In this document: piece by piece, positions 9,090-18,790 of the stretch
Position numbering within the stretch: position 1 is the first letter of the stretch
Layout: the number at the start of each line of letters is the position of its first letter
Assembly: GCA_030446715.1 (NCBI GenBank)
Contig: JAUJMU010000012.1
Coordinates: 135,718-199,717, forward strand
Source of the DNA: Cytophagales bacterium
GTDB taxonomy: Bacteria > Bacteroidota > Bacteroidia > Cytophagales > 172606-1
Direction of reading: 5' to 3'
Length of the DNA stretch: 64,000 nt
Made by a program: the position numbers and the translations under genes
The notes under the pieces: generated by a model
Seen by the model: only the letters and a program-made list of their open reading frames with translations
What the model was told of the DNA's origin: nothing
Databases searched by the model: none

Positions 9090-9567
9090 TCAGATGCCTG
9101 TACCAGCCGGGAAAGTCACCGGATGGGTATTGCCGGTCATGGTCACATTTCCGGTCACCGTTGCATTGGCCCCGTTTTTGGTACCGGCATCCCGGCGGCC
9201 ACCCTCCGGATTGGTTTCCGGGGAGGCGGTCCGGTTGTTGACCAGCAGGAGCAGTTCTTCGTCGGTAAACCGGGTCCATACGTTGCCGTTGTCGGGTGCA
9301 ATGCAGGCTGCTTCGGTCTGCGGCAGGGGTTTTCAGAAAATCAACGGGTTCGTTTTGTGCAGCCGCTGCATCGTTCCAGTTAAGGGAGGCAAACTTTCCC
9401 TCAGTCGATTTGATTACCTCCATCCGTTTTCCGGGCGGAATTTCGGTACCGGCTACCGGTGGCGGATCAACCGGTCCGGGATCTTTGGGATCGCGTTGAC
9501 AGGCACCTGAGCGTGCGGCGGCAAGCAGCAGGACCAGCAAAAGATTCTGCCTTATGAATGTAATCAT
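9090..9567 (-). CDS. putative lipoprotein, frameshifted
   Basis: The gene starts MITFIRQNLLLVLLLAAARSG, a signal peptide with a probable lipobox Cys (SGAC), then a Pro/Asp-rich tether. The frame becomes arginine-rich nonsense after PVDFLK. Skipping one base within aaaacccc (minus strand; 9326-9333 on +) recovers a natural continuation, PLPQTEAACIAPDNGNVWTRF and TDEELLLLVNNRTASPETN, ending with a Thr/Asn-rich tail (ATVTGNVTMTGN) at a TGA at 9090. The corrected product is 158 residues. I do not recognise the family. Unlike the other frameshifts in this window, this one looks like an added base. It could be a sequence error or a true inactivation. Confidence 0.55.
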
Positions 9568-9784
9568 TTTAATTTTGTGGTTTGATCAGGTTGCCCGTAT
9601 CAGGCATCAAAGGCAAAGGCAGGGGTGGTCTCGGGCAGATGATTGTAAAAATCCGACTCCTTGCAGCCAGGTCAGTTTTTGCTTTCCTCCCGGCGCAAAC
9701 AAAATCTGAAAAGCATGCGTGAAACAGCCAGGAATATACGTTGTATCTTCAGCGGCAGTACCATCGCCACGGCGCTGATGCCCA

Positions 9785-9979
9785 ATGACAAATAGTATGA
9801 AACACAGGACCATGCACAGCCGGAGAACCAGTACCATTATCCGGTCTCCTTTCCTCGCAAAACCCGGTGCCGGACACAAAAGGCGACCCGGCCAGCCCCG
9901 GCGCGAAAGCCTGCAGACCAGACTTTACCTCTACGGCGCGGTGCTGATTTCTCTTCTGCTGTATTGGCTGCTGGGGTAG
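9785..9979 (+). CDS. possible small single-pass membrane protein
   Basis: A 64-residue frame with a very basic N-terminal half (RTSTIIRSPFLAKPGAGHKRRPGQ) and one C-terminal hydrophobic helix, LYLYGAVLISLLLYWLLG, ending at the stop. The layout resembles a C-tail-anchored small protein. The opposite strand has an overlapping frame with less protein-like composition. No family recognised and no strong ribosome-binding context, so it may be spurious. Confidence 0.35.
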   Translation: MTNSMKHRTMHSRRTSTIIRSPFLAKPGAGHKRRPGQPRRESLQTRLYLYGAVLISLLLYWLLG

Positions 9980-10103
9980 GGAATTCAGTTGCCGGCTGCC
10001 TTCGTCGTCAGCCAAAGTCCGAAAAAAGGAGATTTTTATTGCCACCTCTCCGGTATCTGGCCGTATATGGGGTAAAAGTTTAATTATTTAACCCCGATGA
10101 GCT

Positions 10104-10430
10104 ATGGAACAGGAAAAAAGAAATGATGCCCGGCAAGAGGGCAGTGATGAGAGCGGAAAAGGGTACGTTGCACCGGATAACCGGGCGGAGGGCTCCCCGA
10201 GCCGGTCCAATGCCGGAACAATCACCCCGGTAACGCAGGGCCAGTCCACCAAATCGGGCAACGGCGGAGACTTCAGCAACAACAACACGGTAAATGATTA
10301 CGCCCACGAGGCCGAGGTAAACGCTGGCGGTTTATCCATTGAGGAGTCGCCGGGAGCAACCAATCGTCCCAATAACCCAAGCGACGCTGATCTTGCCACT
10401 GCCCCCGATGGCCAAACGGATGACCAGTAA
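10104..10430 (+). CDS. small hydrophilic, probably disordered protein
   Basis: A 108-residue protein almost free of hydrophobic residues and rich in Gly, Asn, Asp, Ser and Glu (SNAGTITPVTQGQSTKSGNG, then SNNNTVNDYAHEAEVN). Such low-complexity hydrophilic proteins are common in Cytophagales and are sometimes stress-related, but I assign no function. The ATG lies after an AT-rich stretch, and a hairpin terminator follows 70 bases after the stop, supporting a monocistronic unit. Confidence 0.6.
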   Translation: MEQEKRNDARQEGSDESGKGYVAPDNRAEGSPSRSNAGTITPVTQGQSTKSGNGGDFSNNNTVNDYAHEAEVNAGGLSIEESPGATNRPNNPSDADLATAPDGQTDDQ

Positions 10431-10500
10431 GCAACAGCATGGGCCGTGGCAAGGTAATGGCTGATTCATTTTGTGAAGAAGCCGGGTATGATCCCGGCGG

Positions 10501-10536
10501 AAGCCGTCAGTGACAACACTGGCGGCTTTTTGTTTT
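10501..10536 (+). terminator. rho-independent terminator
   Basis: Twelve-base arms (aagccgtcagtg / cactggcggctt, one G-T wobble) around an acaa loop, followed by a T-rich run. It ends the unit of the disordered protein at 10104-10430. Confidence 0.8.
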
Positions 10537-10743
10537 ACTTTATCCGATAATGGCCGGGACTTTGCCCTGCATTCCGGCTTGGATGCGTTGATTTTTATTA
10601 ATTTCTTTAAAAATAGTTTCTTAAGGCATTGAAAGTGTGTTCTTTTTCTGAGACATTTAACTGCATCAGAAGCCGCATCCGCCGTGTGTCTGCGGTGTTA
10701 TTTTTCAAATTCATTTCACCCACCACTCAAACGAACAACCCAT

Positions 10744-11646
10744 ATGGCAGGCAACAAGGAAATAGATTTCTCATACACCACCATGGACCAGATCTGGCGG
10801 AAAAGTGTGGGAGAGATGGCCGACTTTACGGGAGCCAAATACAACGGTGATTTTTCGCTTCCTCTGGAGGAGGCCCAGCGGAAAAAACACGAATTCATCG
10901 TGGAGAACCTGAACATCAGGGCGGGAAGCAAGGTGCTGGACATGGGGTGCGGCTGGGGGCCTTTCCTGAACTACCTCCGGCAGGTCGGAGCAAAAGGCAT
11001 CGGTCTCACGCTTTCCAAGGGACAGCACGCCGCCTGTGTCCGTCAGGGATTTGAGGTTTATATTCAGGACTGCCGCACCGTTACGCCTTCGGACTACGGC
11101 ACCTTTGATGCGGTGGCTTCGGTGGGTGCTTTTGAGCATTTCTGCTCCATTGAAGACTATAAGGCCGGCCGTCAGGATGAAGTGTACCGGAATTTCTTTA
11201 AAACGGTCAGCGATCTGCTGCCCGCCGGTGGCCGGTGCTTTATTCAGACGATGGTTTTCTCAGAGGGCATGATCCCGCTGGAAAATATCGACATCAATGC
11301 GCCGAAGGAGTCCAATGAGTACCTGATGGCGCTGGTAGTCAATGAGTTTCCGGGCTCTTGGCTGCCTTACGGCAAAGAGCAGATTATCCGCAGCGCCCAA
11401 CCCTACATGCGGCTGGTAAATCACCACAGCGGCCGGCTTGATTACATCGAAACGATCAAAGTCTGGCGCCGCCGGCTCTGGAGCTTCGGCTGGAACAAAT
11501 ACCTGGCTTACCTGTCGCTGGCACCGCAGCTGCTTTATGATCCCCGCATGCGCAACCGCTTCATGAACCTGAGAATTGCCCCGATCCGGGTGGCCTTCGA
11601 GCGGGAAATCTGGGACCACTACCGCCTTGTGTTCGAAAAGGTGTAA
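10744..11646 (+). CDS. cyclopropane-fatty-acyl-phospholipid synthase-like SAM methyltransferase
   Basis: A 300-residue class I methyltransferase. Motif I is VLDMGCGWGPFL (residues 64-75), followed by GIGLTLSKGQHA, the hallmark of the CFA synthase/mycolic acid synthase group, and FDAVASVGAFEHF for the catalytic region; SAM binding is therefore expected. CFA synthases methylate unsaturated acyl chains of membrane lipids. This protein lacks the N-terminal extension of E. coli Cfa and may act on another lipid. Start chosen at MAGNKEIDF: 20 extra upstream residues in the longest frame are not protein-like, and the ATG is preceded by a typical AC-rich leader. A terminator follows at 11687. Confidence 0.85.
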   Translation: MAGNKEIDFSYTTMDQIWRKSVGEMADFTGAKYNGDFSLPLEEAQRKKHEFIVENLNIRAGSKVLDMGCGWGPFLNYLRQVGAKGIGLTLSKGQHAACVRQGFEVYIQDCRTVTPSDYGTFDAVASVGAFEHFCSIEDYKAGRQDEVYRNFFKTVSDLLPAGGRCFIQTMVFSEGMIPLENIDINAPKESNEYLMALVVNEFPGSWLPYGKEQIIRSAQPYMRLVNHHSGRLDYIETIKVWRRRLWSFGWNKYLAYLSLAPQLLYDPRMRNRFMNLRIAPIRVAFEREIWDHYRLVFEKV

Positions 11647-11686
11647 AATGCATTTTCCGTTGTTGATCTTTCGGGTGCTTTTTTCT

Positions 11687-11716
11687 CCGGCCAGCCATTA
11701 TGGGCCGGTTTTTTTA
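11687..11716 (+). terminator. rho-independent terminator
   Basis: Short hairpin ccggcc / ggccgg with a ten-base loop, then seven Ts, 40 bases after the methyltransferase stop. Confidence 0.7.
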
Positions 11717-11942
11717 TTGTCTGATGGCTCAAAAAAGAACGTTCATATTCTTCCTGGCACCTGATCTGTAGCCCCTTTGAGTCATGGTGAGTATCAGGGG
11801 CCGGGAAAGATCCGGCAGAGGGTTCCCGGGCCGCTGCTTCCTGACGGACACTATACAAATATTGCGTTTTTGCGCTGTTTTTCCTGATCATTTCGGTACA
11901 TTACATTTTCTGAAACCAATCCCCGCAGCCTATCCTTTTGCA

Positions 11943-14900
11943 ATGAAGAATACTATTTTCACCTCCGGCAGAAACCTGAAAATTTCCACCGCATTACTGC
12001 TTTTTACTGCATTTTTTTTACCAGCCTGGCGGCAGGATACCCCGGACCGGAGAATCAAGAAGCTGGAGCCTCAGGAGGCTGCCCGTATGGCCAAATCCAT
12101 TGAAGCCCTGGTGAGTCCCGAGCTGGTTCCCGGCCTTACTCTTCGCCTCTGGGGTGTAGACTCCCTCGTTGCCGATCCTATCGGCATTGACATGGATGAC
12201 AATGGCCGGTTATTCTATAGCCGTACCAACCGGCAAAAAGATTCGGAGTTTGACATTCGCGGGCACCAGGACTGGGAGATACAATCGATAGCCCTCCAGA
12301 CAGTGGAGGATAAACGTTCCTTCCTGCGGCGGGTGCTTTCGCCGGAAAACAGCGAAAAAAACCAGTGGTTGAAGGACCTGAACGGTGACGGCTCACACGA
12401 CTGGCGGGATATGACCGTGCAGAAGGAACACGTTTTCCGGCTGGAAGACACCGACGGAGATGGCCTTGCCGATATGTCGCAGCTGATGGTGGAGGATTTC
12501 AATGAAGAAGTAACCGACGTGGCGGGGGCGGTGCTTTTCCATGGCGGTGACTTGTTTGTGGGCGTAGGCCCGGATATGTGGAAAATGAAGGACCGCAATG
12601 GCGATGGCGTTGCCGACGAGAAAAAGTCCCTTTCCCACGGCTACGGCGTGCACATTGGCTTTGGTGGCCACGGCATGTCGGGTCTTGAAATGGGGCCGGA
12701 CGGCAAGGTTTACTGGGGCATCGGCGACATCGGCTTCAACGGCACCGGTGCGGATGGTACCAAATGGGAGCATCCGAATGAAGGCGTAATCGTACGCTGC
12801 AATCCGGACGGCAGCGACTTTGAAGTGTTTGCCCACGGGTTGCGCAATACCCATGAGTTTGTGTTTGACGAATACGGCAACCTGATCAGCCAGGACAATG
12901 ATGGCGACCACCCCGGCGAAAAGGAACGGCTGGTGTACGTGGTCAACGGCTCAGATACCGGCTGGCGCATCAACTGGCAGTTTGGCAAGTACCGCGATCC
13001 GGACAACAATACCTACAAGGTCTGGATGGACGAGCAGATGTTCAAGCCCCGGTTTGAAGGACAGGCGGCTTACATCACGCCCACTATTGCCAACTTCGTG
13101 AGCGGCCCCGCCGGCATGGTGTACAACCCCGGTACTGCCCTGAGCCCGGCGTATAAAAATACTTTTCTGATTGCCGAATTCAACGGCAGCCCGGCCCGGT
13201 CCGGCATCCATGCCTTCAAGCTCAAGCCCAAAGGCGCTTCCTTTGAACTGGGCGAGAGCAAAAAGATTCTGGGCAATGTGCTGGCCACGGGCATAGATTT
13301 TGGTCCGGACGGTGCCCTCTACGTGGCTGACTGGATTGATGGCTGGGACACCAAAAATTTTGGCCGCGTCTGGAAACTGGATGACCCGTCAGGTGCCAAC
13401 TCTCCCGCACGTCAGCAGACCAGAACCTTGCTGGCCGAAGATTTTACCAAACATTCCGGAATGCACCTTGGTACTTTGCTGGCCAACCCCGATATGCGGG
13501 TGCGGCAAAAGGCTCAGTTTGAGCTGGCAGGCCGGGGTAGCAAGGGTGCAGAAATATTCGGAAAAGCCATCCGGCAGACCACCTACCAGCTGGCCCGTGT
13601 GCACGGCATCTGGGGCATAGCGCAACTGGCCCGTCAGGACGCGAAATACGCCAAAGTGCTGCTGCCCCTGCTCAAAGACAAGGACCCCGAAATCCGGGCT
13701 CAGGCCGCCAAATGGCTGGGTGACATCCGGTACCGGGAAGCCGGAAAAGCCCTGCTGCCGGTGCTGAAGGACAACAACAGCCGGGCCCGTTTCTTCGCGG
13801 CCGAGGCACTGGGCCGCATTGCTTACCAGCCGGCGGTGAACCCGATCATTGAGATGCTGAAGGCCAACAACGATGAAGATGCTTTCCTGCGGCACGCCGG
13901 CAGTCTGGCCCTCGCCCGGATCGGGCAGCCAGAACCGGTGCTGGCCCTTGCCGGCAACTCCTCCCGCGCCCTGCGGATTGCAGCCGTGGTCACGCTTCGC
14001 CGCCTGAAGCATCCGGGCATTGCCGCTTTCCTGCAGGACCCCGACGAGTTCGTGGTGACAGAAACCGCCCGGGCCATCAACGATGACCTTTCCATTCCGG
14101 AGGCGTTGCCTGCCCTTGGCGACCTGCTGGAAAATACCCGGTTCACCAATGAATCCTTGCTGCGGCGGGCCATCAACGCCAACCTGCGGGTGGGTACCGA
14201 CAAAGCCATGCGTAACCTGATCGGGTATGCCCAGCGGGAAGGCAGTCCCGTAGCCATGCGGGCCGAAGCCGCGGAGGCGCTGAGCACCTGGGCCAAACCA
14301 TCCGTGGTTGACCGGGTAGATGGCCGGTACCGGGGCGTCATCACCCGTGACCCTCAGCTGGTCAGGAAAGAAGCTGCCGGTGCCCTGGTGAAGTTATTGC
14401 CCCACCCCGAACTGCCCCTGAGACTCAGTGCAGTCAAAGCCATCAGCAAGTTGCGGATTGAAGGTGCTTCGCCGGGGTTGTTTACCCGGCTCAGCGATGA
14501 CCCCGATGCCGGAGTGCGGGTAGCTGCTCTGCGGGGACTGGCGGCTACCGGCGACAGGGAAATCGGCAAAGCCATTGAAAAGGCGCTGTCGGACCGCGAA
14601 AAAATTGTGCGGGTGGCGGGCCTCGACCTGATGGCCAAAATGGACATGCCTGAGGAAACGATGGTTACCCTTCTCTCGGAAGTGATCAATACCAAAACGC
14701 CCGAAGAAAAACAAGCTGCCCTGCTGACATTGGGGACTTTGCCCGCGCAGCATACCACCAAAGTGTTTGACGGTCTGCTGGGCCAACTCGCGCAGGGGAA
14801 GCTGCCCCCGGAAATCCAGCTGGAGCTTGAGGAAGCCATTGACAGCACCCGGTCTCCGCAACTGATTGCCCGGTACAAGGAGGTCAGTTCCAGACTATCT

Positions 14901-15368
14901 CCGGATGCGCAGGCCGCTGCCTACGAAGCCAGCCTGTTTGGCGGCAATACCGATGGCGGAAGAAAGATTTTCTTCAACCATCAGACGGCACAGTGCATAC
15001 GCTGTCACTCTTATGATGACCTGGGCGGCAATGCCGGACCGCGCCTCAACGGGGTGGCTGCCCGGCTCACCCGTCCGCAGTTGCTGGAGGCCCTGATCAA
15101 CCCCAGTGCGCGGCTGGCACCAGGCTACGGGACTGTAAGCGTTACGCTCAAAAACGGCAAGACTGTGAATGGCATCCTTCAGGAAGAAACGGCAAAGCAA
15201 CTTGTAATCAAAGCAGGTGAAGGTCCGGATACCGTCGTGCCGAAGGACCAGATAGGCAAGCGGACCAATGGCTTCTCCAGTATGCCCGAAATGAAGTATC
15301 TGCTCACGAAGCGGGAGATCCGGGATCTGGTGAGCTTTCTGTCCACGCTGAAGGAAGATTCGCATTAG
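11943..15368 (+). CDS. PVC-type membrane-bound dehydrogenase / HEAT repeat / cytochrome c domain protein
   Basis: A 1141-residue exported protein. Start chosen at MKNTIFTSGRNL, which gives a signal peptide ending near AW-RQD; the longer frame adds 53 non-protein-like residues. Residues about 60-470 form a beta-propeller-like dehydrogenase region (GIDMDDNGRLFYSRTNR, GVGPDMWKMKDRNGDG, FVFDEYGNLISQDNDGDHPGE, DFGPDGALYVADWIDGW). Residues about 500-990 are HEAT-like repeats (LLKDKDPEIRAQAAKWLGD and similar). The C-terminus carries one c-type heme site, CIRCH at about 1017-1021, in a domain of the kind attached to such enzymes. Substrate unknown; relatives are abundant in Planctomycetes and Cytophagales and are thought to oxidise sugars or alcohols. 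Monocistronic, with a perfect bidirectional terminator behind it. Confidence 0.85.
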   Translation: MKNTIFTSGRNLKISTALLLFTAFFLPAWRQDTPDRRIKKLEPQEAARMAKSIEALVSPELVPGLTLRLWGVDSLVADPIGIDMDDNGRLFYSRTNRQKDSEFDIRGHQDWEIQSIALQTVEDKRSFLRRVLSPENSEKNQWLKDLNGDGSHDWRDMTVQKEHVFRLEDTDGDGLADMSQLMVEDFNEEVTDVAGAVLFHGGDLFVGVGPDMWKMKDRNGDGVADEKKSLSHGYGVHIGFGGHGMSGLEMGPDGKVYWGIGDIGFNGTGADGTKWEHPNEGVIVRCNPDGSDFEVFAHGLRNTHEFVFDEYGNLISQDNDGDHPGEKERLVYVVNGSDTGWRINWQFGKYRDPDNNTYKVWMDEQMFKPRFEGQAAYITPTIANFVSGPAGMVYNPGTALSPAYKNTFLIAEFNGSPARSGIHAFKLKPKGASFELGESKKILGNVLATGIDFGPDGALYVADWIDGWDTKNFGRVWKLDDPSGANSPARQQTRTLLAEDFTKHSGMHLGTLLANPDMRVRQKAQFELAGRGSKGAEIFGKAIRQTTYQLARVHGIWGIAQLARQDAKYAKVLLPLLKDKDPEIRAQAAKWLGDIRYREAGKALLPVLKDNNSRARFFAAEALGRIAYQPAVNPIIEMLKANNDEDAFLRHAGSLALARIGQPEPVLALAGNSSRALRIAAVVTLRRLKHPGIAAFLQDPDEFVVTETARAINDDLSIPEALPALGDLLENTRFTNESLLRRAINANLRVGTDKAMRNLIGYAQREGSPVAMRAEAAEALSTWAKPSVVDRVDGRYRGVITRDPQLVRKEAAGALVKLLPHPELPLRLSAVKAISKLRIEGASPGLFTRLSDDPDAGVRVAALRGLAATGDREIGKAIEKALSDREKIVRVAGLDLMAKMDMPEETMVTLLSEVINTKTPEEKQAALLTLGTLPAQHTTKVFDGLLGQLAQGKLPPEIQLELEEAIDSTRSPQLIARYKEVSSRLSPDAQAAAYEASLFGGNTDGGRKIFFNHQTAQCIRCHSYDDLGGNAGPRLNGVAARLTRPQLLEALINPSARLAPGYGTVSVTLKNGKTVNGILQEETAKQLVIKAGEGPDTVVPKDQIGKRTNGFSSMPEMKYLLTKREIRDLVSFLSTLKEDSH

Positions 15369-15386
15369 CGAAAGGACCAGACCTTT

Positions 15387-15441
15387 GCATCAAATAAAAA
15401 CGGGATCAGGTGTTTCGCCTGATCCCGTTTTTATTTGATGC
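15387..15441. terminator. bidirectional terminator with 24-bp perfect arms
   Basis: Perfect inverted repeat, arms 15387-15410 and 15418-15441, loop tgtttcg. The stem core cgggatcagg is flanked by A-runs on one side and T-runs on the other, so it can stop transcription from both the dehydrogenase fusion (+) and the minus-strand side. Confidence 0.85.
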
Positions 15442-15459
15442 GCCGAAGAATGGCTGCCC

Positions 15460-15664
15460 CTGGCGCAGGCGTCCGCCTGTGCCATTATTCTCTCCGGCGT
15501 CCCGCCTGCTACGCCGGCTGGCAGTAATGTGCCCCGGCTGGCGGTGGCAGGAGAAAGAACAGCGGATCAGGAGGAATACCGGCACCGGCAGATTTCCGGG
15601 TAGCCCTGACAGCTGAAAGCGGGACGCTTTCTCTGGCAGAGGCACAGGCGGACGCCTGCGCCAG
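15460..15664. repeat. 24-bp perfect inverted repeat pair (GC-rich, REP-like)
   Basis: The segment at 15460-15483 (core gcgcaggcgtccgcctgtgc) is found as its exact reverse complement at 15641-15664. Each arm contains the near-palindrome caggcgtccgcctg, related to caggcgtggacgcctg near 19117. The space between the arms is GC-rich and holds no gene that I can support. Confidence 0.75.
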
Positions 15665-15797
15665 CGGCGGGATTCGCACTGAGTGGTTGTTGGTTACTGG
15701 TTGCTCGTTATCAGCAGGAATGCCACAGCCGGAAAGCGGTGGTTCGTGGAGGATGTTTTCATAAAGATTAAGCAGGTGCCGGCGCGGAAGGAACTGG

Positions 15798-16676
15798 TCA
15801 GAATTCGATAATAAACCCGATTGTGGGCAGTACGGTAGCATCTCCCTGATCAAGAATCAGCGGAATGGCGTTGGAACCATCCAGCTGAAGGGGCCGGCCA
15901 TCGGCCGAGGCAAAGCGCGAGTTATCTTCTGTTCGCCCGAAAGTATAAGCAGGCAGCGTCGGACCCGGTGTCAGGAAGGCGTTCTGCACGTCCAGAAACA
16001 GGTCCAGCGTAAACCGGCGCCAGTTCCACTTTTTGTCCACCCGGAAGTCAAACTGACTGAAAACCGGCAGGCGCTGCGTGTTCAGGCGGGAGTAATCCAA
16101 CACGCCGGTTCCCAGCGAAAGATAGTTCCGCCGGGAAGCTTCGCTATCAAACGGTGTGTAGGGCACCCCGCCGGCAAAGCGGTATTTGAGCCCCAGTTCC
16201 CAGCCACGGCTGAACTTGCGTCCCAGCAGCGCGGAGACCAGGTGCCGGTTATCCCAGGCCGACGGAATGTAGGTTTCCCCGTCAAGGCCGGTAAATTCGC
16301 TGCACACAAAGGTGTAGGAGAAGACGGCAAAGAGCTTTTTGGTCAGTTTCTGCTGAAAGAAAAATTCAGCCCCGTAAGCACGGCCCCGGCCGGAACTTTC
16401 CACCTGCTCATTGCCGATGGCTCCGAATTCCCCGCCCTGATTGGCCAGCGAAATACCGTCCCTGGCCGACACCGGGTAGTTGGCGTACCGCTTGTAAAAG
16501 CTTTCCACCGTAAACCTCGTAGAAGGCGTTGGCAGAAACTCAACCCCGGCGACGTAGTGGTCGGAGCGGATGTACTTGCTGTCGCGGTTGAGAAAATTGC
16601 CCTCCAGGTCCCGGAAACCGAGTACCGTATAAATGGGCGTTTTGAAGTAACGGCCCACAGAGGCATTCAGCTTCCA
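15798..16676 (-). pseudogene. TonB-dependent receptor, C-terminal remnant
   Basis: About 292 codons of typical TonB-receptor barrel: WKLNASVGRYFKTPIYTVLG, IRSDHYVAGVEF, SLANQGGEFGAIGNEQVESS, GRAYGAEFFFQQKLTKKLF, WELGLKYRFAGGVPYTPFD and a terminal TIGFIIEF, the aromatic end expected for barrel insertion. Signal peptide, carboxypeptidase-like domain, plug and most of the barrel are missing; upstream of Trp at about 16676 the frame becomes non-homologous (cysteine-rich, no strand pattern). It is therefore a 5'-truncated remnant of a gene normally about 750-1000 codons long, not a functional receptor. What removed the 5' part is not visible. Confidence 0.8.
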
Positions 16677-17413
16677 CTGCGTCTGATTCGTCGTTCCTGA
16701 TGACAGGCAGGTTTGTGTTTTCCGGCAAACATCTATGAATCGGTGATTATTATATAACTCGGATAGGTGGAGGGCTTTCACCCGGATAGGTAGAATTGAT
16801 TTTTGGAAAAACAAGGATTTGTGAAGTTGGTATTGCCCTGCCCCGGCAGTTTGGGATTGAATATCCTTGCCGAATGGCTCAATGGCTTTTGATTTAGGGT
16901 GCGTGCAGCCGTTGAGCTGAAGTCTGAAAACTATGGATTTGGTGGCGGGCAGGATGATCACTTACCGTTATACCCGCAGCCAAAGTAAAATGAGTTTGAA
17001 AGGCAGGCCCTTATTTCGTTAGCAGGGATAATTTTACGAACTCTGCCATACTGAATGCGGATGGCCGCATGGCCGGGATAGATTGGATGGACAACAACCT
17101 TCCCGAGAGAACGACCGAAACGTAAATTATCAAGCGTCTGTTCAGCAATTGAATGGTATAGCAAAAGGACGATCAACCAGATAAGCGGAGTAAGCTATAG
17201 ACCCGAACTGAAGAGGAGCGCAGAACAACTTGCTCGGCGTTTCCACTAATGGGCAATAAAATTGTACTGATTACGGGTAATATACCGGAAAACCAGAAAG
17301 GACAGTTGATGTACCTGATGCACAAACTTTCCTGTTTCGCCATCCGGTTTACCGGGAGGGCCGTGCCTTACCAATAGAAGAAGTCGTTGCCCGACAATAG
17401 CCGGAGCCCATGG
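16677..17413. other. scrambled intergenic DNA, no intact gene
   Basis: About 740 bases between the receptor remnant and the hydrolase gene. Only short frames occur: 16958-17176 (-), 72 codons, and 17249-17377 (+), 42 codons starting MGNKIVLITG, which recalls a dehydrogenase N-terminus but loses the pattern at once. No inverted repeats typical of an insertion sequence were recognised. It is probably a patchwork of degraded fragments left by the event that truncated the receptor. Confidence 0.5.
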
Positions 17414-18514
17414 CTATAACCGGACAATTTCCCCAACCTCAGGCAACACCAGCCGGCTGCCGAATGCGTTATTCTCCTTCAACTGCCCGATCAGGCGGGC
17501 GGGCTCCAGCAAGGGTTCGTCGGAAAGGTCAAACGTACCGAAGTGCATGGGCAGCAGATTTTTAGGTTGCAGATCATTGCTTGCCCGGGCAGCTTCTTCC
17601 GGATGCATATGCGAAGGGCCCATAAACCACCGCGGCGCAAAAGCCCCGATTCCGGCAAGGTAGTAGTCCACCTCACCGTAAAGTTCCCGTACCTTCTTCA
17701 GGTGACTGCCGTAGCCGCTGTCGCCGCCAAAGTAGATTTTCTTTCCGGCGGCCTGAATCATGAAAGCACCCCAAAGAGTCGCATTGGTATCAGTCAACCC
17801 CCGCCGCGACCAGTGCCGGGTGGGCAGGTAGCTTACCTGTACGCCGGGGGTATTGTACTGCTGGTACCATCCGGCGGCCTGAATCCTGCGGGAGCCGGTC
17901 CATTTTTCCAGCAGTTTATCGAGAGAAAGGCCGCAGAGCCAAACCGCCTCCGGATTTTGCCGGGCCAGCAACCTGATGCTGTCCTCGTCGCAGTGGTCAC
18001 GGTGGTCGTGGGAGATGAGGATATAATCCAGTCCGGTAAGCTGTCCGGTTGCCAAAGACAACTCCGAATACCGTTTCATCAGGGGAGAAGGAGAGTCCAG
18101 CACCGGATCTATCAAAATCCGCTTGTTGGCCAGCGTGATCAGAAAAGTGGCGTGTCCCAGCCAAAGCAGGGAATTACCGGGTATTTCGGTCAGGGAGGCG
18201 TGTCTGGTTACTTCCAGCCGGCGGGTGTCGTTCTTTTTCTCTTCCTTCCACGGATTTCTGGTGGTTTGCCACTTGATCAGATCACCCAATTTTGGCCAGA
18301 ATACAAATTCTTCATTCATGAATAAACCCTTCTGATCGAGTGGGGTGCCGGGGTAATCCTCCATACCTGAAATGGCAGAAAGTCTGGGGTTACGGGTGAA
18401 ATTTGTTCTGGTGGGCATGTAGCTTTCGGACCGGTTGTACAGATAGAATGAAGAGGGTACAGCAAGCATAAGGCCGCCAGCTGATATCCGGGTGAGCAAT
18501 TTTCTCCTTTTCAT
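17414..18514 (-). CDS. MBL-fold metallo-hydrolase, NAPE-PLD/UlaG-like
   Basis: A 366-residue zinc hydrolase. N-terminal MKRRKLLTRISAGGLMLAV is a signal peptide, possibly with a Tat-like Arg pair. Metal ligands: LLWLGHATFLI, the core motif HDHRDHCD, YLPTRHWSRRGL, FGGDSGY and PMHFGTFDLSDE. SHMHPEEA near the C-terminus matches NAPE-hydrolysing phospholipase D relatives and the UlaG branch. The substrate may be a phospholipid or another ester; not decided by sequence. It is transcribed alone, towards the scrambled region. Confidence 0.85.
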   Translation of the reverse strand: MKRRKLLTRISAGGLMLAVPSSFYLYNRSESYMPTRTNFTRNPRLSAISGMEDYPGTPLDQKGLFMNEEFVFWPKLGDLIKWQTTRNPWKEEKKNDTRRLEVTRHASLTEIPGNSLLWLGHATFLITLANKRILIDPVLDSPSPLMKRYSELSLATGQLTGLDYILISHDHRDHCDEDSIRLLARQNPEAVWLCGLSLDKLLEKWTGSRRIQAAGWYQQYNTPGVQVSYLPTRHWSRRGLTDTNATLWGAFMIQAAGKKIYFGGDSGYGSHLKKVRELYGEVDYYLAGIGAFAPRWFMGPSHMHPEEAARASNDLQPKNLLPMHFGTFDLSDEPLLEPARLIGQLKENNAFGSRLVLPEVGEIVRL

Positions 18515-18663
18515 GGGTAAGCGTCATGGGTCCTGAGTCTGTTGAAACGTTGCCCGCGACGTAAGATTACGGCTTTTATTGATGCCCATGAGGCAGTTAC
18601 CAGGCGGCCCCGCCAGCGGATAAAGGGCATATTTTAATGTTAAACAGTAAACTTCTAAAAACA

Positions 18664-18771
18664 ATGGCAACTCCAGTAACAAAGAAAGCAGTAGCAGCAA
18701 CTCCCGTAAAAAAAGCAGCAACCGTAGCCGCTAAACCGAAAGCAGCTCCTGCAAAAACAACCAAGAAGTAA
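18664..18771 (+). CDS. very small histone H1-like Lys/Ala-rich protein
   Basis: A 35-residue frame of Ala, Lys, Thr, Val and Pro: MATPVTKKAVAATPVKKAA and then PKAAPAKTTKK. The repeated (K)KAAxxA/PAK pattern is that of the C-terminal tail of histone H1-like and chlamydial Hc1-like DNA-binding proteins, so non-specific DNA or RNA binding is likely (inference). A clear terminator starts 20 bases after the stop, and the minus-strand frame across the same region is a low-complexity shadow. Confidence 0.75.
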   Translation: MATPVTKKAVAATPVKKAATVAAKPKAAPAKTTKK

Positions 18772-18790
18772 TCCTTCTGGTAATATAGGA

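Noticed and set aside
17249-17377. 42-codon frame starting MGNKIVLITG, like a dehydrogenase start
   Set aside because: The Rossmann pattern stops after ten residues and the frame closes; at most a degraded fragment.
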